From Piliocolobus tephrosceles (taxonomy: Eukaryota > Chordata > Mammalia > Primates > Cercopithecidae), in assembly GCF_002776525.5 (NCBI RefSeq), contig NC_045441.1, positions 64,000,952-64,064,951 on the forward strand: DNA of 64,000 bases, given 5' to 3'. This document shows, in pieces, positions 32,830 through 45,639 of this stretch (position 1 is its first letter; each line of letters opens with the position of its first letter). The translations under genes were made by a program, and so were the position numbers. The notes under the pieces are model-generated. The model had not been told where the DNA came from. It was given only the letters and a program-made list of their open reading frames with translations, and searched no databases.

Positions 32830-33060
32830 CATGGATAGGGTATTTTCTATTGGTAGGCACTTTACTGCACCCTCACATCAGCTTTCTTCTTTATCTTGAT
32901 AAATTTAAAGGCTATTATTTTCATTTTAAAAAGGAGAAAACAGATAGGTAAATTATGTTCTCTGCCCAACTCACACATCTCTGCAAGGAGTAGAACCAGG
33001 ATCCAGTGAGAACTGACTCCCTCCAAGGCCCACATCCTCAACCATGTCACCCCACATCAC
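32830..33060 (+). mobile_element. MIR
   Basis: The blocks are TTGGTAGGCACTTTACTGC, AGGCTATTATTTTCATTTTA, AAAAGGAGAAAACAGATAGG, AGTAGAACCAGGATCCAGTG and CTCCAAGGCCCACATCCTC, in the MIR order with typical divergence. Confidence 0.75.
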
Positions 33061-33687
33061 ACATAGTGCCATAGTGCCCTAGGATTCCCAGCATTTTGGA
33101 AAGACATTCAAAGACAGGTTTACTAGATGAATATTGAGGCAGATAACCTGAAACCACTGAACATACAGGTGACCCTCATTCAAACCATTTAGACAGCTAA
33201 GTTCATTTAACTCCTAAGCACCAGTTGTATTCAGAATTCAGTCAAAGCTTAAAACAAGTTTGACCTTATTTCTGTTTGGGAAAAGTTAAGAGTGAAAGGT
33301 GATATTCCATTGAGTCAAACTGTGTAGGACAAAGACTTTGCACAACATTCAGAATGAAAGGCACCCTGAAACACAGAAATAACACCAACTCCATTTACTG
33401 TGTGAAACAAAAGGAAGCTAAACTCCAGCAGCAAAGAAGAGAGAAAGAAATAGGTTATTTGCATACTTGAAATTTGACCTTTCCACGATCAGATAGTCAT
33501 TTTCTGTTATGACACTATTCTGAGTAAACAGTTTGATAATAATGCCAAAGTTGAAGAAAAAGGAAGTAAAGCACAGCGTAAGTATTCTAAATCTTTCTGA
33601 CAGGCACATCCTACGTAAGGATCTATAAAGGCTATCTGTTTTTAACAAATTGAACACTATATGAGAGTTTTTTCTTCTCTGTAAAAA

Positions 33688-33707
33688 ATATATATATATA
33701 TATATAT
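33688..33707 (+). repeat. (TA)n microsatellite
   Basis: About ten TA units preceded by an A run. Confidence 0.95.
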
Positions 33708-36404
33708 CGTTAGCCATCTCACAAGTAAAGATAAACTGAGGACTGGTCAGAACCCATTGCTCCATTTTCTCATGCAGTCATTTGATGCCATCACCCTCAG
33801 GAGAAGAAGGAACACTTCAAGCACATGACGGTGGCTTTAATAAATTCAATAAGATTTTATTCCCGGGCACTTAGGATCAACCCTCATGGACTGGACTAGA
33901 CCGTGTTGTTTCTCTGGCATAATACAAAAACCAGAGTCCCTCTACTGGAAGCCACATCTGAACATTAGCCCTTGTCATTTCACCTTTTCAACAGCAAATC
34001 AGGACAGACCCAAGCTTAGAGATAGCTTTCTCAGGCATCCCTGGGGCAGAGAGGCCTTCCTAAGCTCCTAAGCATGGCAGATCCCACAAGTCACATGGGA
34101 GGGAACATAAGGACAAAAGCAACCCCAAGAGGCCCCAACATACAAAAGCATCGCTTCCAATTTATTCATTCTTCACACTGCGCTGCCCTCTGCCCAACGC
34201 CTAGCAACACGGCCCATCAGTGTTCTTCCCTTTGATACTATTTCTGGTGTGTTGACTAAGCATAACTCATGTTGTATGCAAAACACAGCTTTATTTTTTG
34301 CCTCCTGACGCCTTTTAAAATATATCCAGTGGGAGTAATCTTTCTTGGCCCCTGGATAAAGAGCATGTCCCATGCTTTTTCTGCTCGTTCTTAGGTAACA
34401 CAGTTCTACATACATTGGAAGTGGCCAACAGACTAATTTCAAAAAATAAAACTTTCAGTACAAAATATAAATCAAAACTCCTACTTTGATTAAACAGCAA
34501 AACCTTCTCCCTTTTCTTGGCTCAGGCTGGCTTCAGGCTAAACCTACAATAGGAGAAAGAGGCACAGATGGATTATTTTGTATTTCTCCCACTTGTACTT
34601 TTCTCACTCCTATCTCCTTCCCTGTTTCCTAGCTGGTTTCTTCTTCCTCCTGAATGGAGTGAAGGGTGGGGTACAGAATGAGAAAGAGCAAAGCATTGAA
34701 ACTGGATGAGAAATATCTTACCTGAAATGGTACCAAAGACAGCTGGCAACTCTCTGGGTCTGGCAGAAGTAAGGATGACTCACTCTTGTAGAAATACCAC
34801 TGTAGGTTCTTCACAGAGATGCACACTGGGGATTTCTCTCGTAAACTTCCCTTGACTCAGGCAGATGCTTCTCCATGCTGGGTGATCACTTGCAACTCCT
34901 TCCTTGGCCCTTAAGTATTAGGTCTTTTCTCCCAAGTTGCTGCTCCCCTATAGGGAGCAATCTTTGGATACAAATGTCCCTGCTGTAGGAGGGCAGGTCC
35001 TCAGGTGGCCTTTTTCGACCCAGCTCTCCCCTCTGCAACTTGTAGTTCTCAGAACTGTAGAATTTGTTCAGAGTGCATTACCATAAGAAAAAAAGAAACA
35101 GGCTAGAATAGCCAGAGCTATGAACCTCTAGAAGAGGATATTCTGCAACACTTGAGCCCAGGGAGCAAGTGATACCCAAGGTGCAAAATACAAGATGATG
35201 TGCTTTGGGGGTCCCTTGACTGCAGTACAATATGGGACATGCACAGACAAGACTATTCACACTGGAGAGCTTTCCTGAGCCCTGGGGGACCAGCTCACCA
35301 TGGATCCTAGACTATGTTTTTGCTGTCTATCAGTGAATAATAAATTTGCTTTGCCTGACTTGTTGTGAAAGTTCTGTGTCTCACTGTCCTCATGCAAATA
35401 GTAGAAAACCTTTGCATCTGCCAGTACATTCCACATCTAGACCACAATAAACAACCATGCATTCCCCATCACTTTCAATAAACCCTGGGGTAAGCATCTC
35501 TCCTGGCTTCACAATCAGCACTGACAGCCCATCTAAACACTTTCTATTCATGAAGATACTAAGGTTCTAGTGTTGCGGAACAGGTTCTGGACCATTTTGT
35601 GCCTGCAGGGTAGGGTGTATGTTACATCACACATTTTGTGACAATGCTTTAACCAGTTCTATAATTTCCCACAGTAAGTAGTTCTGGCTTCCTGGAAATT
35701 GTTGAAGTAACATATTGAAGACTGAAACCACTGTGGTGTGCAGGCCCTTACGATTTTTATTTCCTTCATGTCACACACTAGCATCTTGGGAATAATAGAG
35801 GGAGCATCTTAATTTCAGGTCAAATAATATTCACCAAAGTCTACATAGGTTAAATACTTTATAATACTTTTCACAGATCTTCTTCCTCAATAATTTAACC
35901 CCCTAACAATCAGAATCTTAAAGTAGGGACTTTGAGAATTGTTGTACCTCAAAAATATCTTCTGGTGATCATAGAATGCTTAAAATGCTAACATAAATAG
36001 CTCCAAGCCAATGAACACTTCAAAGTAGCCAAGCAAGCCTAAGCACACCAGGTCTCTTGATAATCCACACAGTGCTCAGAGCCGGAGGGCTCCTCCCTGA
36101 CGTCTGACACCAACAGAGGCTGTGATCAGGGAGTAACGTCTGCGCGGTTATGAAACAGAAGAGTGATTGCACTCACGTAGCATATTTACCATCACAGATC
36201 TAGATGCAGGGTATTGAGCCACAAATACACAATGGCAGGGAATCTGTCATCCTAAAATATTAGGAAGAAGAAATTGAAGATTAAAAGAAATACTATATTT
36301 TTTCTTGTTGTCATTTTTACAAGAAACCTTAGTTTTCCACAGTCTTTCATCTATAAACTTAAAGGAGCTTGGACTTGGAGAAACCTACTATCAAGCAATA
36401 AATA

Positions 36405-36921
36405 AAATCCTGTTATTTGTAGAAACATGGATGGAACTGAAGGACACTGTATTAAGCAAAATAAGCCAGGCATAGAAAGGCAAACAAATATCATATGTTC
36501 TCATTCGTATGAGACAGCTAAAAGAGCTGATCTCATAGAAGCAGAGGGTAGAATGATGGTTACCAGAATCTGGGAAGGGAACTGGGGAGGCGGAGGATAA
36601 AGAGGGGCTGGTTAATAGGTACAGAAATACAGTTAAAGAGAATGAATAAGACCTTGTGTTCTGTAGCATAGTAGGGTAGCTAACAATAACATTGTATATT
36701 TCAAAATAACTAGAAGAGTGAAACTGGCATGTTCCTAAAACAACAAAATGATAAATGTTTGAGCTGATGGATATCCCAATTACTCTGATTGATCATTACA
36801 CATTTTATGCTTGTATCAAAATAACACATGTACCCCCCATAAATACATACAACTCTTCTGTATCCATAAAAATTATTTTAAAATTTTTTAAAATAAATAA
36901 ATCTTTTAAAACATAAATAAA
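36405..36921 (+). mobile_element. L1 3' end (L1PB/L1MA type), 5' truncated
   Basis: The final ORF2 codons (TGTTATTTGTAGAAACATGG, AAGCAAAATAAGCCAGGCAT) run into a 3' untranslated region with GATGGTTACCAGAATCTGGG and CACATGTACCCCCCATAAAT, then an A/T-rich tail. The next L1 begins in that tail. Confidence 0.85.
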
Positions 36922-37893
36922 AGAGGGGGAAACAGAGCAAGATGGCTGAATACAACTATCAAAATAGGGAAAAGCGTCCTAAGAACCAAAAATCAGGTGA
37001 GCACTCACAGTGCCTGGTTTTAACTTCATATCACTGAAACAGGCACTGAAGAGGCAGATAAAACAATCCTGAATCTCAGACGCAACCCCTTCCTCTCCTT
37101 CAGTAGCAGCAGCAGCAGTGTGGTGCGGAGAGCATCTCTGGGCACTGGTGGAAGAGAACACAGCAATTGTGAGGCACTGAACTCAGTGCTGTCCTGTCAG
37201 AGCAGAAAGAAAAACAGACCAAACACAGAGGGAGCATTTAAACCAGTCCTAACCAGAGGGGAATTGCTCACCCCAGGGGTCCAAACTTGAGTGCTTGCAA
37301 ACCTTACCGCCAAGGACCAAGGTGTGCTCGGTGTCTAAGTAAACTTGAAAGACAGTCTAGGCCATAAGGACTGCAACTCTCAGGAGAGTCCTAGGCTGAA
37401 CTAGGTCCAGAGACTATAGACTGTGGGAGCATGTGACATACTGAGACACCAGCTGGGTAAGCCAAGGAAGTGCTGGCATCGTCGCCCCCCGCCATCCTAG
37501 ACTGCACAGCTTGTAGCTCCAAAAGAGATCCCTTCCTTCCACTTGAGGAAAGGAGAAGGAAGACTGGAGATGACTTTGTCTTGCATCTTAGATACCAACT
37601 CAGCCACAACAGGATAGGATACTGGTCAGAGTCATGAGGTCCCCTTTCCAGGGATCTTATACCCTAGGACAGAAGGGAACCCACTGTCTTGAAGGAAAGG
37701 ACTTAGTGCTGCCAGCATTCATCACCTGCTAACTGAAGAGCCCTTGGGCCCTGAATAACCAACAGCCATACCCAGATAGAACGTCAACTGCCATGGATGA
37801 GCCTCTGGGACTTGCTGGCTTCATGTGAGATTCAGCACATTGCCAGCTGTGGTGATGACAGGGCAACTTTGTCTCGCACTTTAGGTATCAATA

Positions 37894-37912
37894 CCACCAC
37901 AAGGGGGCAGAG
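37894..37912 (+). promoter_or_regulatory. Possible CTCF-like motif in the L1 5' region
   Basis: CCACCACAAGGGGGCAGAG matches about 16 of 19 consensus positions by eye, including AGGGGGCAG. It lies inside an old L1 5' untranslated region, so it would be repeat-derived. It is weaker than the site at 32566. Confidence 0.3.
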
Positions 37913-38813
37913 CACCAAGTGGGACCTTGGGGTCCCCAATTCCAGGACTTGACTCTTGGATGGCATTTTTGAACCTGCCCCGGGCCAGAGGGGAGCCCAC
38001 TGGCCTGAAGGGTGAGTCCGAAGCCTTGCAGCATCCACCACAAGCTGACTTAAGAGTCCTTGGACCTTAAGGGAACCGTGGTGGTAGTCTGGCAGTACTC
38101 CTCATGGCCTAGGGTGGTGGTGCTATGGGCTGAGACTCCTCTGCCTTTGGAAAGGGAAGGGAAGAGTGGGAAGGACCCCGTCTTGTGGTTTAAGTGCCAG
38201 CTCACCCACAATACAATAAACCACCAGATAGACTTGTAAGGTTTTTGACTCTAGTCCCTGACTCCAGGCACTTCTGGACCCACCCAGGACCTAAGGGACC
38301 TCGCCGCCCTGGAGGGAAGGACACAGGACTGGCTGACTTTGCCACTTGCTAATTGTAGAGCCCCAGGGCCTTCAGCAAACCTGGACAGTAGACAGGGAGT
38401 GGTTAGAGCAGGCCTTGGGTAAGACCCAGCACTGTGCTGGCTTCAGGTCTGACCTAGCACAGTCACAGTGGTGGTGGCCACAGTGGTGCTTGTGTCACTC
38501 CGCCCCCAGCTTTAGAAGGCTCAGAATAGAGAGAGAAACTCTGTACGTTCAGGAGAAAGTAAGGGAAGAGAATGAGAATTCCTGCCTGGTAATCCAGAGA
38601 ATTCTCCTAATTGTTGTCTAAGACCATTAAGGTGGCACCACTACAAGTCTGCAACAAGCACAGTGTTACTGGGTTCTTTCAAATATCTGGAAAGCCTTCT
38701 CAGGAAGGATGGCTACAAATAAGCCCAGACAATGAAGACTAAAATAAATTCCTAATTCTTCCATGCCCAGACACTGAAGAACATCTACTGGCATCAACAC
38801 TATTCAGGAAAAC

Positions 38814-39715
38814 ATGACCTCACCAAGTGAACTAAATAAGATACCAGGAACTAACCTTGGAGAAACAGAGATATGTGAACTTTCACACAGAGAATCCAAA
38901 GTAACTGTGTTGAGGAAATTCAAAGAAATTCAAGATAACACAGAGAAGATATTCAGAATTCTATCAGATAAACTTAACAAAGAGATTGAAACAATTAAAA
39001 ACAAGCAGAAATTCTGGAGCTGAAAAATGCTATTGACTTACTGAAGAAGGCATTAGAGTCCCTTAATAGCAGAATGGATCAAGCAGAAGAAAGAATTAAT
39101 GACCTTGAAGACAAACTATTTGAAAATACCCAGTCAGAGGAGACAAGAGAAAAATGAATAAAAAAATATAAAATATGCCTACAGGATTTAGAAAATATTC
39201 TGAAAAGAGCAAATCTAAGAGTTATTGGCCTTAAAGAGAAGGTAAAGAAAAAGACAGGGGTAGAAAGTTTATTCAAAGGAATAAGAACAGGGAACTTCCC
39301 AAACCTAGAAAAAGATATCAATATCCAAGTACAAGGTTATAGAACACCAAGGAAGATTTAACCCAAGGAAGACTACCTCAATGCATTTAATAATCAAACT
39401 CCCAAAGGCCAAGGATAAATAAGGAATCCTAAAAGCAGCAAGAGAAAAGAAACAAATAACATTCAACAGAGCTCCAATACATCTGGCAGCAGATTTTTCA
39501 ATGGAAACCTTACTTACTAGCATGACATATTTAAAGAGCTGAAAGAAAAAAATTTTTTATGCTAGAATAGTTATCCAGCAAAAATATCCTTCAAACATAA
39601 AGGAAAAGTAATTTCCCAGAGTAACAAAAGCTAAGGGATTTCATCAATACCAAACCTGTCCTAAAAGAAATGCTAAAGGTAGTATTTCAATCAGTAAGAA
39701 AAGGAAATTAATTGG
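38814..39715 (+). pseudogene. L1 ORF1 pseudogene
   Basis: The first frame (38814-39023) carries MTSPSELNKIPGTNLG and a Lys/Glu-rich coiled coil with KFKEIQDNTEKIFRILSDKL, typical of older L1 ORF1 proteins and unlike the L1PA N terminus at 16620. A frame break at about 39005 and an in-frame stop near 39157 follow. RNA-binding domain traces (ANLRVIGLKE-like, then FQLRISYPAK-like) continue on shifted frames to roughly 39715. No product is expected. Confidence 0.82.
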
Positions 39716-40205
39716 CAATAATAACCTGAAGGTACAAAACTTACTGGTAATAATAAGTGCACAGAAAAACACAGAATATTATAACATTATAACTGTGTTG
39801 TGAAAACTACTCTTTCTAACACTCCTAAGTAGAAAGACTGAACAATAAACCAATCAAAAATAATAACTATAGCAACTTTTCAAGACACAGTACAATAAGA
39901 TACAAATAGAAACAACAAAATGTTAAAAAAAAAAAAAAGAGTTAGGGGACATAGTTAACGTGAGTTTTTATAGTTTTTCTGTTGCTTGTTTGTTTATGCA
40001 AGCACTATTAGGCTGTTATCAGGTTAAAATAATGGGCTATTATTTGCAAACCTCATAGTAACCTGAAACCAAAAAACATACATTGGATATACAAAACATA
40101 AAAAACCAGAAACTAAATCATATCACCAAAGAAAATCATTTTCACTAGAGGATGGCAAGAAAGAAAGAAGAGGAGACCACAAAACAACAAGAAAACAAAT
40201 AACAA

Positions 40206-41440
40206 AATAACAGTAGTAAGTCCTTACTTATCAATGATAACATTGAATGCAAATGGACTAAACTCTGTAATCAAAAGACATAGACTGACTGACTGGATGA
40301 AAAAACAAGACCCATTGCTCTGTTGCCTGCAAGAAACACACTTTACCTATAAAGACACATATAGATTGAAAATAAAGGGATAGAAAAAGATACTTCATGC
40401 CAAAGGAAAGCAAAAAAGAGCAGGAGTTGCTATATTTATATCAGAGAAAACAGATTTCAAAACAAAAACCATAAGAAGAAGGGGTCACTATATAAGGATA
40501 AATGGGTCAATTCAGCAAGAGGATATAACAATTTTAAATACATATGCACCCACCACTGGAGCACACAGATATAAAGGAAATATTAATACAGCTAAAGAGA
40601 GAGATAGGCCTCAATACAATAATAGCTAGGGATTTCAACACCACACTTTCAGCTTTGAACAGAACTTCCAGACAAAAAATCAACACAGAAACTTCAGTCT
40701 TAATCTGTACTACAGACTAAATGGGTCTCAGCTATTTATAGAACATTTCATCCAAGAGCTGCAGAGTACATTCTTTTTCTCAACACATGGATCATTCTCA
40801 AGGATAGACCACATGTTAGGTCACAAAATAGGTCTTACAACATTTGAAAAATTGAAATACTATCAAGTACATTCTCTGACCACAATGGGATAAAACTAGA
40901 AATTAATAACAAGAGGAATTTTAGAAACTATACAAATACATGGAAATTAAACAATATGCTCCTGAATGACCAGTGGGTCAGTTAAGAAATTAAGAAATAA
41001 ATTGAAAAAGTTCTTGAAACAAATGACAATAGAAACCAAACATACCAAAACCTGTGGGATACAGCAAAAAATAGCACTAAGAGGGAAGTTCATAGCAGGA
41101 AGTGCCTACATCAAGAAAAGAGGCAAAGCTTCAAATAAACAACCTAACAGTGCATCTTAAAGAACTAGAAAAGCAAGAGCAAACCCAAACCCAAAACTGG
41201 TAGAACAAAAGTAATAATAAAGATCAGAGCAGAAATAAATGAAATTGAAAAAAACACAGAAGAGCAATGAAACAAAAAGTTGGTTTTCTGAAATGTTAAA
41301 CAAAATTGACAAACGTTTAGTCAGACTAAATAAGAAAAAAAGAGAGATCTAAATAGGTAAAATCAGAAATGGAAAAGGAAACATTACAACTGATATTGAG
41401 GAAGTTCAAAGGATCCTTGGTGGTTACTATGAGCAACCAA
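40206..41440 (+). pseudogene. L1 ORF2 pseudogene (endonuclease and linker only)
   Basis: The region begins near AGTAAGTCCTTACTTATCAA and encodes an endonuclease remnant with LNANGLN and CCLQETHF blocks (the catalytic Glu is kept). It is followed by the DHMLGHKIGL-like and SDHNGIKLEI-like segments on interrupted frames. The linker frame at 40966-41160 is the only open stretch over 60 codons. The RT, Cys-rich and most C-terminal sequence is deleted, the join lying near ACTATGAGCAACCAATTGTG. Confidence 0.85.
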
Positions 41441-41835
41441 TTGTGAAAGACAAATATTGTATGTTATCATTTATATATGGAATCTAAAAATCACAACAAT
41501 TGAACTCATGGACATAGAGAGCTGCTTATCTTAACTTTTTCTACCATGAAGACATGGGTAAATTTAGCATAGTTTGACAGATGAATAAGACCTACTATTT
41601 GATAGCACAACAGAGTAAGTATAGTCAATAATAACTGTACATTTTTAAATAACTTAAAGAGTGTAATTAGATTGTTTGCAACCCAATGGCTAAATGTTTG
41701 AGGGGATGGATACTCCATTATTCATGATGTGCTGATTTCATGTCACATACCTGTGTCAAAACATCTCATGTACCCCATAAATATATACACCTATAAAGTA
41801 CCCACAAAAATTTAAAAAACAAATACATAAATAAA

Positions 41836-41962
41836 TAGTTGATGTTTTCTTAAAAAGAGGTAAATGATACCACTCTGTTCTTGCATTCACCTTATCTGAG
41901 GAGCAATTTTATTGCCAGGTGAGAAATTGGCATCTGAAATAAACTATTTTTCTCTTAAAGTC
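41836..41962. other. Short spacer between two L1 pieces
   Basis: Unassigned sequence that would have been joined to 36911 before the large L1 arrived. Confidence 0.5.
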
Positions 41963-41972
41963 AGAATTTGCA

Positions 41973-42187
41973 GCACAACAGAGTGATTACAGTCAACAAA
42001 AATTTATTGTACATTTAAAAATAAAAGGATAATTGGATGCTTTGCAACAATAAAGAAAGGATAAATGCTTGAGATGATGGATACCCCATTTGCCCAGATG
42101 ATTATTACACATTGTATGCCTGTATCAAAATATCTCATGTACCCCATAAGTATATGCACCTACTATGCACACACAAATTTTTTTTAA
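41973..42187 (+). mobile_element. 215-bp L1 3' end with clean target-site duplication
   Basis: A 5'-truncated insertion made only of L1PB/L1MA-type 3' untranslated sequence (GCACAACAGAGTGATTACAG, GATGATGGATACCCCATTTG, CTCATGTACCCCATAAGTAT). AGAATTTGCA flanks it at 41963-41972 and 42188-42197. Confidence 0.9.
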
Positions 42188-42197
42188 AGAATTTGCA

Positions 42198-43214
42198 TTG
42201 GTGACACCACTAATCTCTAATTCCATTTGTTTCCAGCAGTGGCTGACCTCTGTTCTAAATTCCTGAAATGACAACTGAGAGCAAGACTTCATGACCATCC
42301 ACTGAAGATCCCTGAACAAAAATAAAAGCCTTGGGTATCTCATATCAATCATTCAAATCGGCAGCACTTGGTCATTTTTTTCCTCTCTTTGGATATAATC
42401 ATACACAAAACTACAGAAATTGGAGAATGTCTAAGAAATAAATCAGAGTTAAATTAATAGCCTGTTGAAGAATGAGAGAAATTAGGAATTTATTCCTCGC
42501 TTGATTGCCTCTTTGGTTGTAGATGTTGACAAGTAGATAGCAATTGTAGTCACATAAGGAAAATTGAAGCTGAAACTGAAAGACAATAATCCAGGTGATC
42601 AATTTCTGTACAATCCACCATTCATGGCACCATCAATCCAAAATCCAAAGTGTTACATATTGAAGTGCTGCCTGTTTTGAGATGATTAGCTAGTACTCCC
42701 AAATAATTAGCTAGTACCAGTTTTCTACTAGCCAGAGGCAGAGATAAAGATACTATCTATTGTCAAACTTGTTTTTCCACATGGAACTTTGACCTAAAGT
42801 TTCAGAATCACTGTTTCATCAGTCCAGATTTTCCTAACTACACCTAGCACTTACGATACTTACTACTGTTAACAGCAGAGGCCGCTTCTGATGTCAGTTT
42901 TAAACTTTATGAGGAGCTTTATTTCTTAAATATGTGGATCTTGAATATTCTAACTACAATCTGTCAAACTACGCTAAAATTTACCCAAGACTTCATGGTA
43001 AAAAAAAGTTAAGATAAACAAAGTTAAGGAATGCTAAAGCTTCAGCCAACCTGCCACCACCAGCACTAGCTTATGAAGATTCAGAAAGTGGACACTCAAG
43101 ACAGTGTATGTTTTCAGTACTGTAAGGCATTGAAGTCAAAATCTTATGTAAAACAGCCAGCTCTGGTGAGGCACTGAACTGCTTTGGTGAAGACTTTTCT
43201 AAGTCTTTTTTATT
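42198..43214. other. Unassigned DNA
   Basis: No recognised gene or repeat. Short minus-strand frames (42125-42352, 42411-42602) lack domains. Confidence 0.5.
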
Positions 43215-44048
43215 TTTTTGAGTTCCTTGATATTTATTACCAAATTATTTTTTTTTAATTCACCTGTTTTTCTACCTTTTTATTTTTTCATTTTCCCATT
43301 CGGTTACATAAGTAAGTTCTTTACTGGTGATTTGTGAGATTGTCATGCAACCATCACCCGAGCAGTATACGCTGCACCCTATTTGTAGTCTTTTATTCCT
43401 TGCCCCCCTCCCACCCTTCCCCCCAAGTCCCCAAAGTCCATCATTCTTATGCCTTTGCATCCTCATAGCTTAGCTCCTACATATCAGTGAGAACGAATGA
43501 TGTTTAGTTTCCATTCCTGAGTTACTTCACTTAGAATAACAGTCTCCAATTTCATCCAGGTTGCTGTGAATGCCATAAATTCGTTCCTTTTTATGGCTGA
43601 GTAGTATTCTATTATATATATATACCACAATTTCTTTATTCACTTATTGATTGATGGGCATTTGGGTTTGTTCCACAATTTTGCAAGTGCGAATCGTGCT
43701 GCTATAACATGCACATGCAAGTATCTTTTTCATATAATGACTTATTTTCCTCTGGGTAGATACCCAATCAATAGTGGGACTGCCGGATCAAATGGCAGTT
43801 CTACTTTTAGTTCTTTAAGGAATCTCCACACTGTTTTCCATAGTGGCTGTACTAGTTTACATTCTCATCAGCCACATAGAAGTGTTCCCTGATCACCACA
43901 TCCATGCCAACATCTACTGTTTTTTGATTTTTTGATTATGGCCATTCTTCCAGGAGTAAGGTGGTATCACATTGTGGTTTTGATTTGCATTTCCCTGATC
44001 ATTAGTGATGTTGAGCATTTTTTCATATACTTGTTGGCCATTTGTAAC
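43215..44048 (-). mobile_element. L1 3' end (older L1PA/L1PB), antisense
   Basis: The plus strand reads the reverse complement of the L1 3' region: a T-rich start, GGTTACATAAGTAAGTTCTTTA, TGCCTTTGCATCCTCATAGC, TTCATCCAGGTTGCTGTGAA, TGCTGCTATAACATGCACAT and CTGATCATTAGTGATGTTGAG. It is 5' truncated near TTGGCCATTTGTAAC. A TA-rich insertion lies at 43612-43624. The plus-strand frame 43647-43892 is antisense to ORF2 and not a gene. Confidence 0.9.
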
Positions 44049-45639
44049 TAATGGTGTCTTTGGCCTTTAAATTTGCACCCATATCTTGGCCCTTTGCATT
44101 TTTCCACTCTATCAAGAAGAATCAAAGAAATATAAACTCAAGGAAAAGTTCAATAAGAGAAAACAAAGCTAAGCCAGCTACCACAATCTTCCTTGATAAG
44201 CCTCTGCCAAGAAAAAAGCACCTTGGGCTGTTTTATCATGTCTGCTTCATGTTAACCCCTTGAGAGGAAGAGCCAAACTGAACATACCATGAGGAAACAG
44301 AAGCTTTTAACCTCCTTGAGCTTCACCAATACATTTCACTCCTTCAGCCCAGTGAGAACTTCACCCTTAACCCAAGTCAGAATTTTACTTTGCAAGGGAT
44401 AAAATAAGCAAAGAGAGTTTTAAACATCTCAAAGAAAGGGATCAGAATTCAGGGAGGTCAGCAGAACACTGGAAAGGAAGGTAGAGTATAACATCAAAAG
44501 GGTAACTCAAACTTAGTTTTATTCTCACAATTGCATCCAGCCAGGACAAAGAGATTTAGTAAATACATAATAAAATGCCTAGGATAGTATTTTTTCCCAA
44601 AATTTCAATCAGCTTGAGAAAATCATTTATACACACACAAAAAAGACCCAGAACAATATCACAAAGTAACTTTGACCAGAAGAACCACTGTAGGAAGCGA
44701 TCATGCCAATAATGCTTGACCAAAAATGAAAAATGAACGAGTCTCATCATGGACCAGGGACCTTTTTGTCTAAAAAATTTTAAAGATATTCTTTCCTTAT
44801 ATCTAAGAAAATAACCACATGTGTACATTTATGGAGAAATCCATTATAAACTAGCTGTCAGCACAATTCTTAATAAGTACTTGAACATTTTAAAGCTCAA
44901 ACATATAAAGAATTACTATAGAGAAGAAAAAAAATGTGGTGGGAAATACATGTAAAATCTGTCCAGTATAGATGGCAAGTAAGTAAGTAACCTGTGAAAC
45001 ATATTAGCATAGAATAAATGAAATAAGCAAGTAGCACATACGATATTTTTACATAGATTTAAAAGGATGAGGGGAAAAAAACCCAAGAGCATTATTTAGG
45101 AATAAGGAGGAAGAGAAGGAGGTAAACATTAACTATGCATAAGGCACAAACCTTCAGTGCTTTTCATAAAGGAGTAACTGTTACAAGATTGGACAATAAG
45201 GCAAGTAGACAAATACTGAAACAACTGTTTTTCATGAATTACACAATAGGCAATACAGGAGGTAATTCCTGAGAGGATAAACAATGAAGTGAGTTCTACA
45301 ATCACCCCAGCTTTTTGCCTGGAGGTAATTTCTGGACCATAGCACAAGGAAGGATAATATTAACAGAGCTGAGGGGAAAAAGATTCAAGTTCAGGGAGAC
45401 CATGAGGGTTAGAAATTGTGGACCAGAGGATGGGTTAAGTATAGAAAGGGTTATATAGTGAAAGAACTACAGAGATATGCATAAGGTTTTCCTTAAGTCT
45501 TTGGCTGAATGCCAATTTACAAACACTTAAAGTGACATTCCAGGAGGCCAGAGAAGAACTACTGCTGGGAAATAACAAATATCAAGAATCTGTAAACTAA
45601 ACAATTCACCGAGTTCACACAGGGCTGGGAATTGTTTGA
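44049..45639. other. Unassigned DNA, perhaps the start of an old L1
   Basis: No gene visible. The last few hundred bases may already belong to the 5' region of the L1M that is clear from about 45640. Confidence 0.45.

Larger units (their letters stand above)
31913..36404. other. 4.5-kb mostly unassigned segment
   Basis: This is the longest stretch in the window with few recognisable repeats. It contains a CTCF-type motif, a MIR and a TA repeat. The block at 34860-35400 has an LTR-like end (CAGTGAATAATAAATTTGC followed by CTGACTTGTTGTG), but no family I can name. None of the short frames (33418-33765 minus, 34173-34442 minus) resembles a known protein; the first includes the translated TA repeat. 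Confidence 0.5.
36922..41824 (+). mobile_element. Near full-length L1 (L1PB/L1MA type) with ORF2 deletion
   Basis: It starts with GGGGGAAACAGAGCAAGATG and has a 5' untranslated region of about 1.9 kb, ORF1 and the first third of ORF2. At about 41440 it jumps to the ORF2 end and 3' untranslated region (GTATGTTATCATTTATATATGG), finishing at CACAAAAATTTAAAAAAC. ACATAAATAAA flanks it (36911-36921 and 41825-41835), an 11-bp duplication in low-complexity DNA. It landed in the tail of the preceding L1. Confidence 0.88.

Noticed and set aside
33418..33765. 115-residue minus-strand frame with a repeating Ile-Tyr segment
   Set aside because: The Ile-Tyr run is the translated TA microsatellite at 33688-33707, and the rest has no recognisable features.
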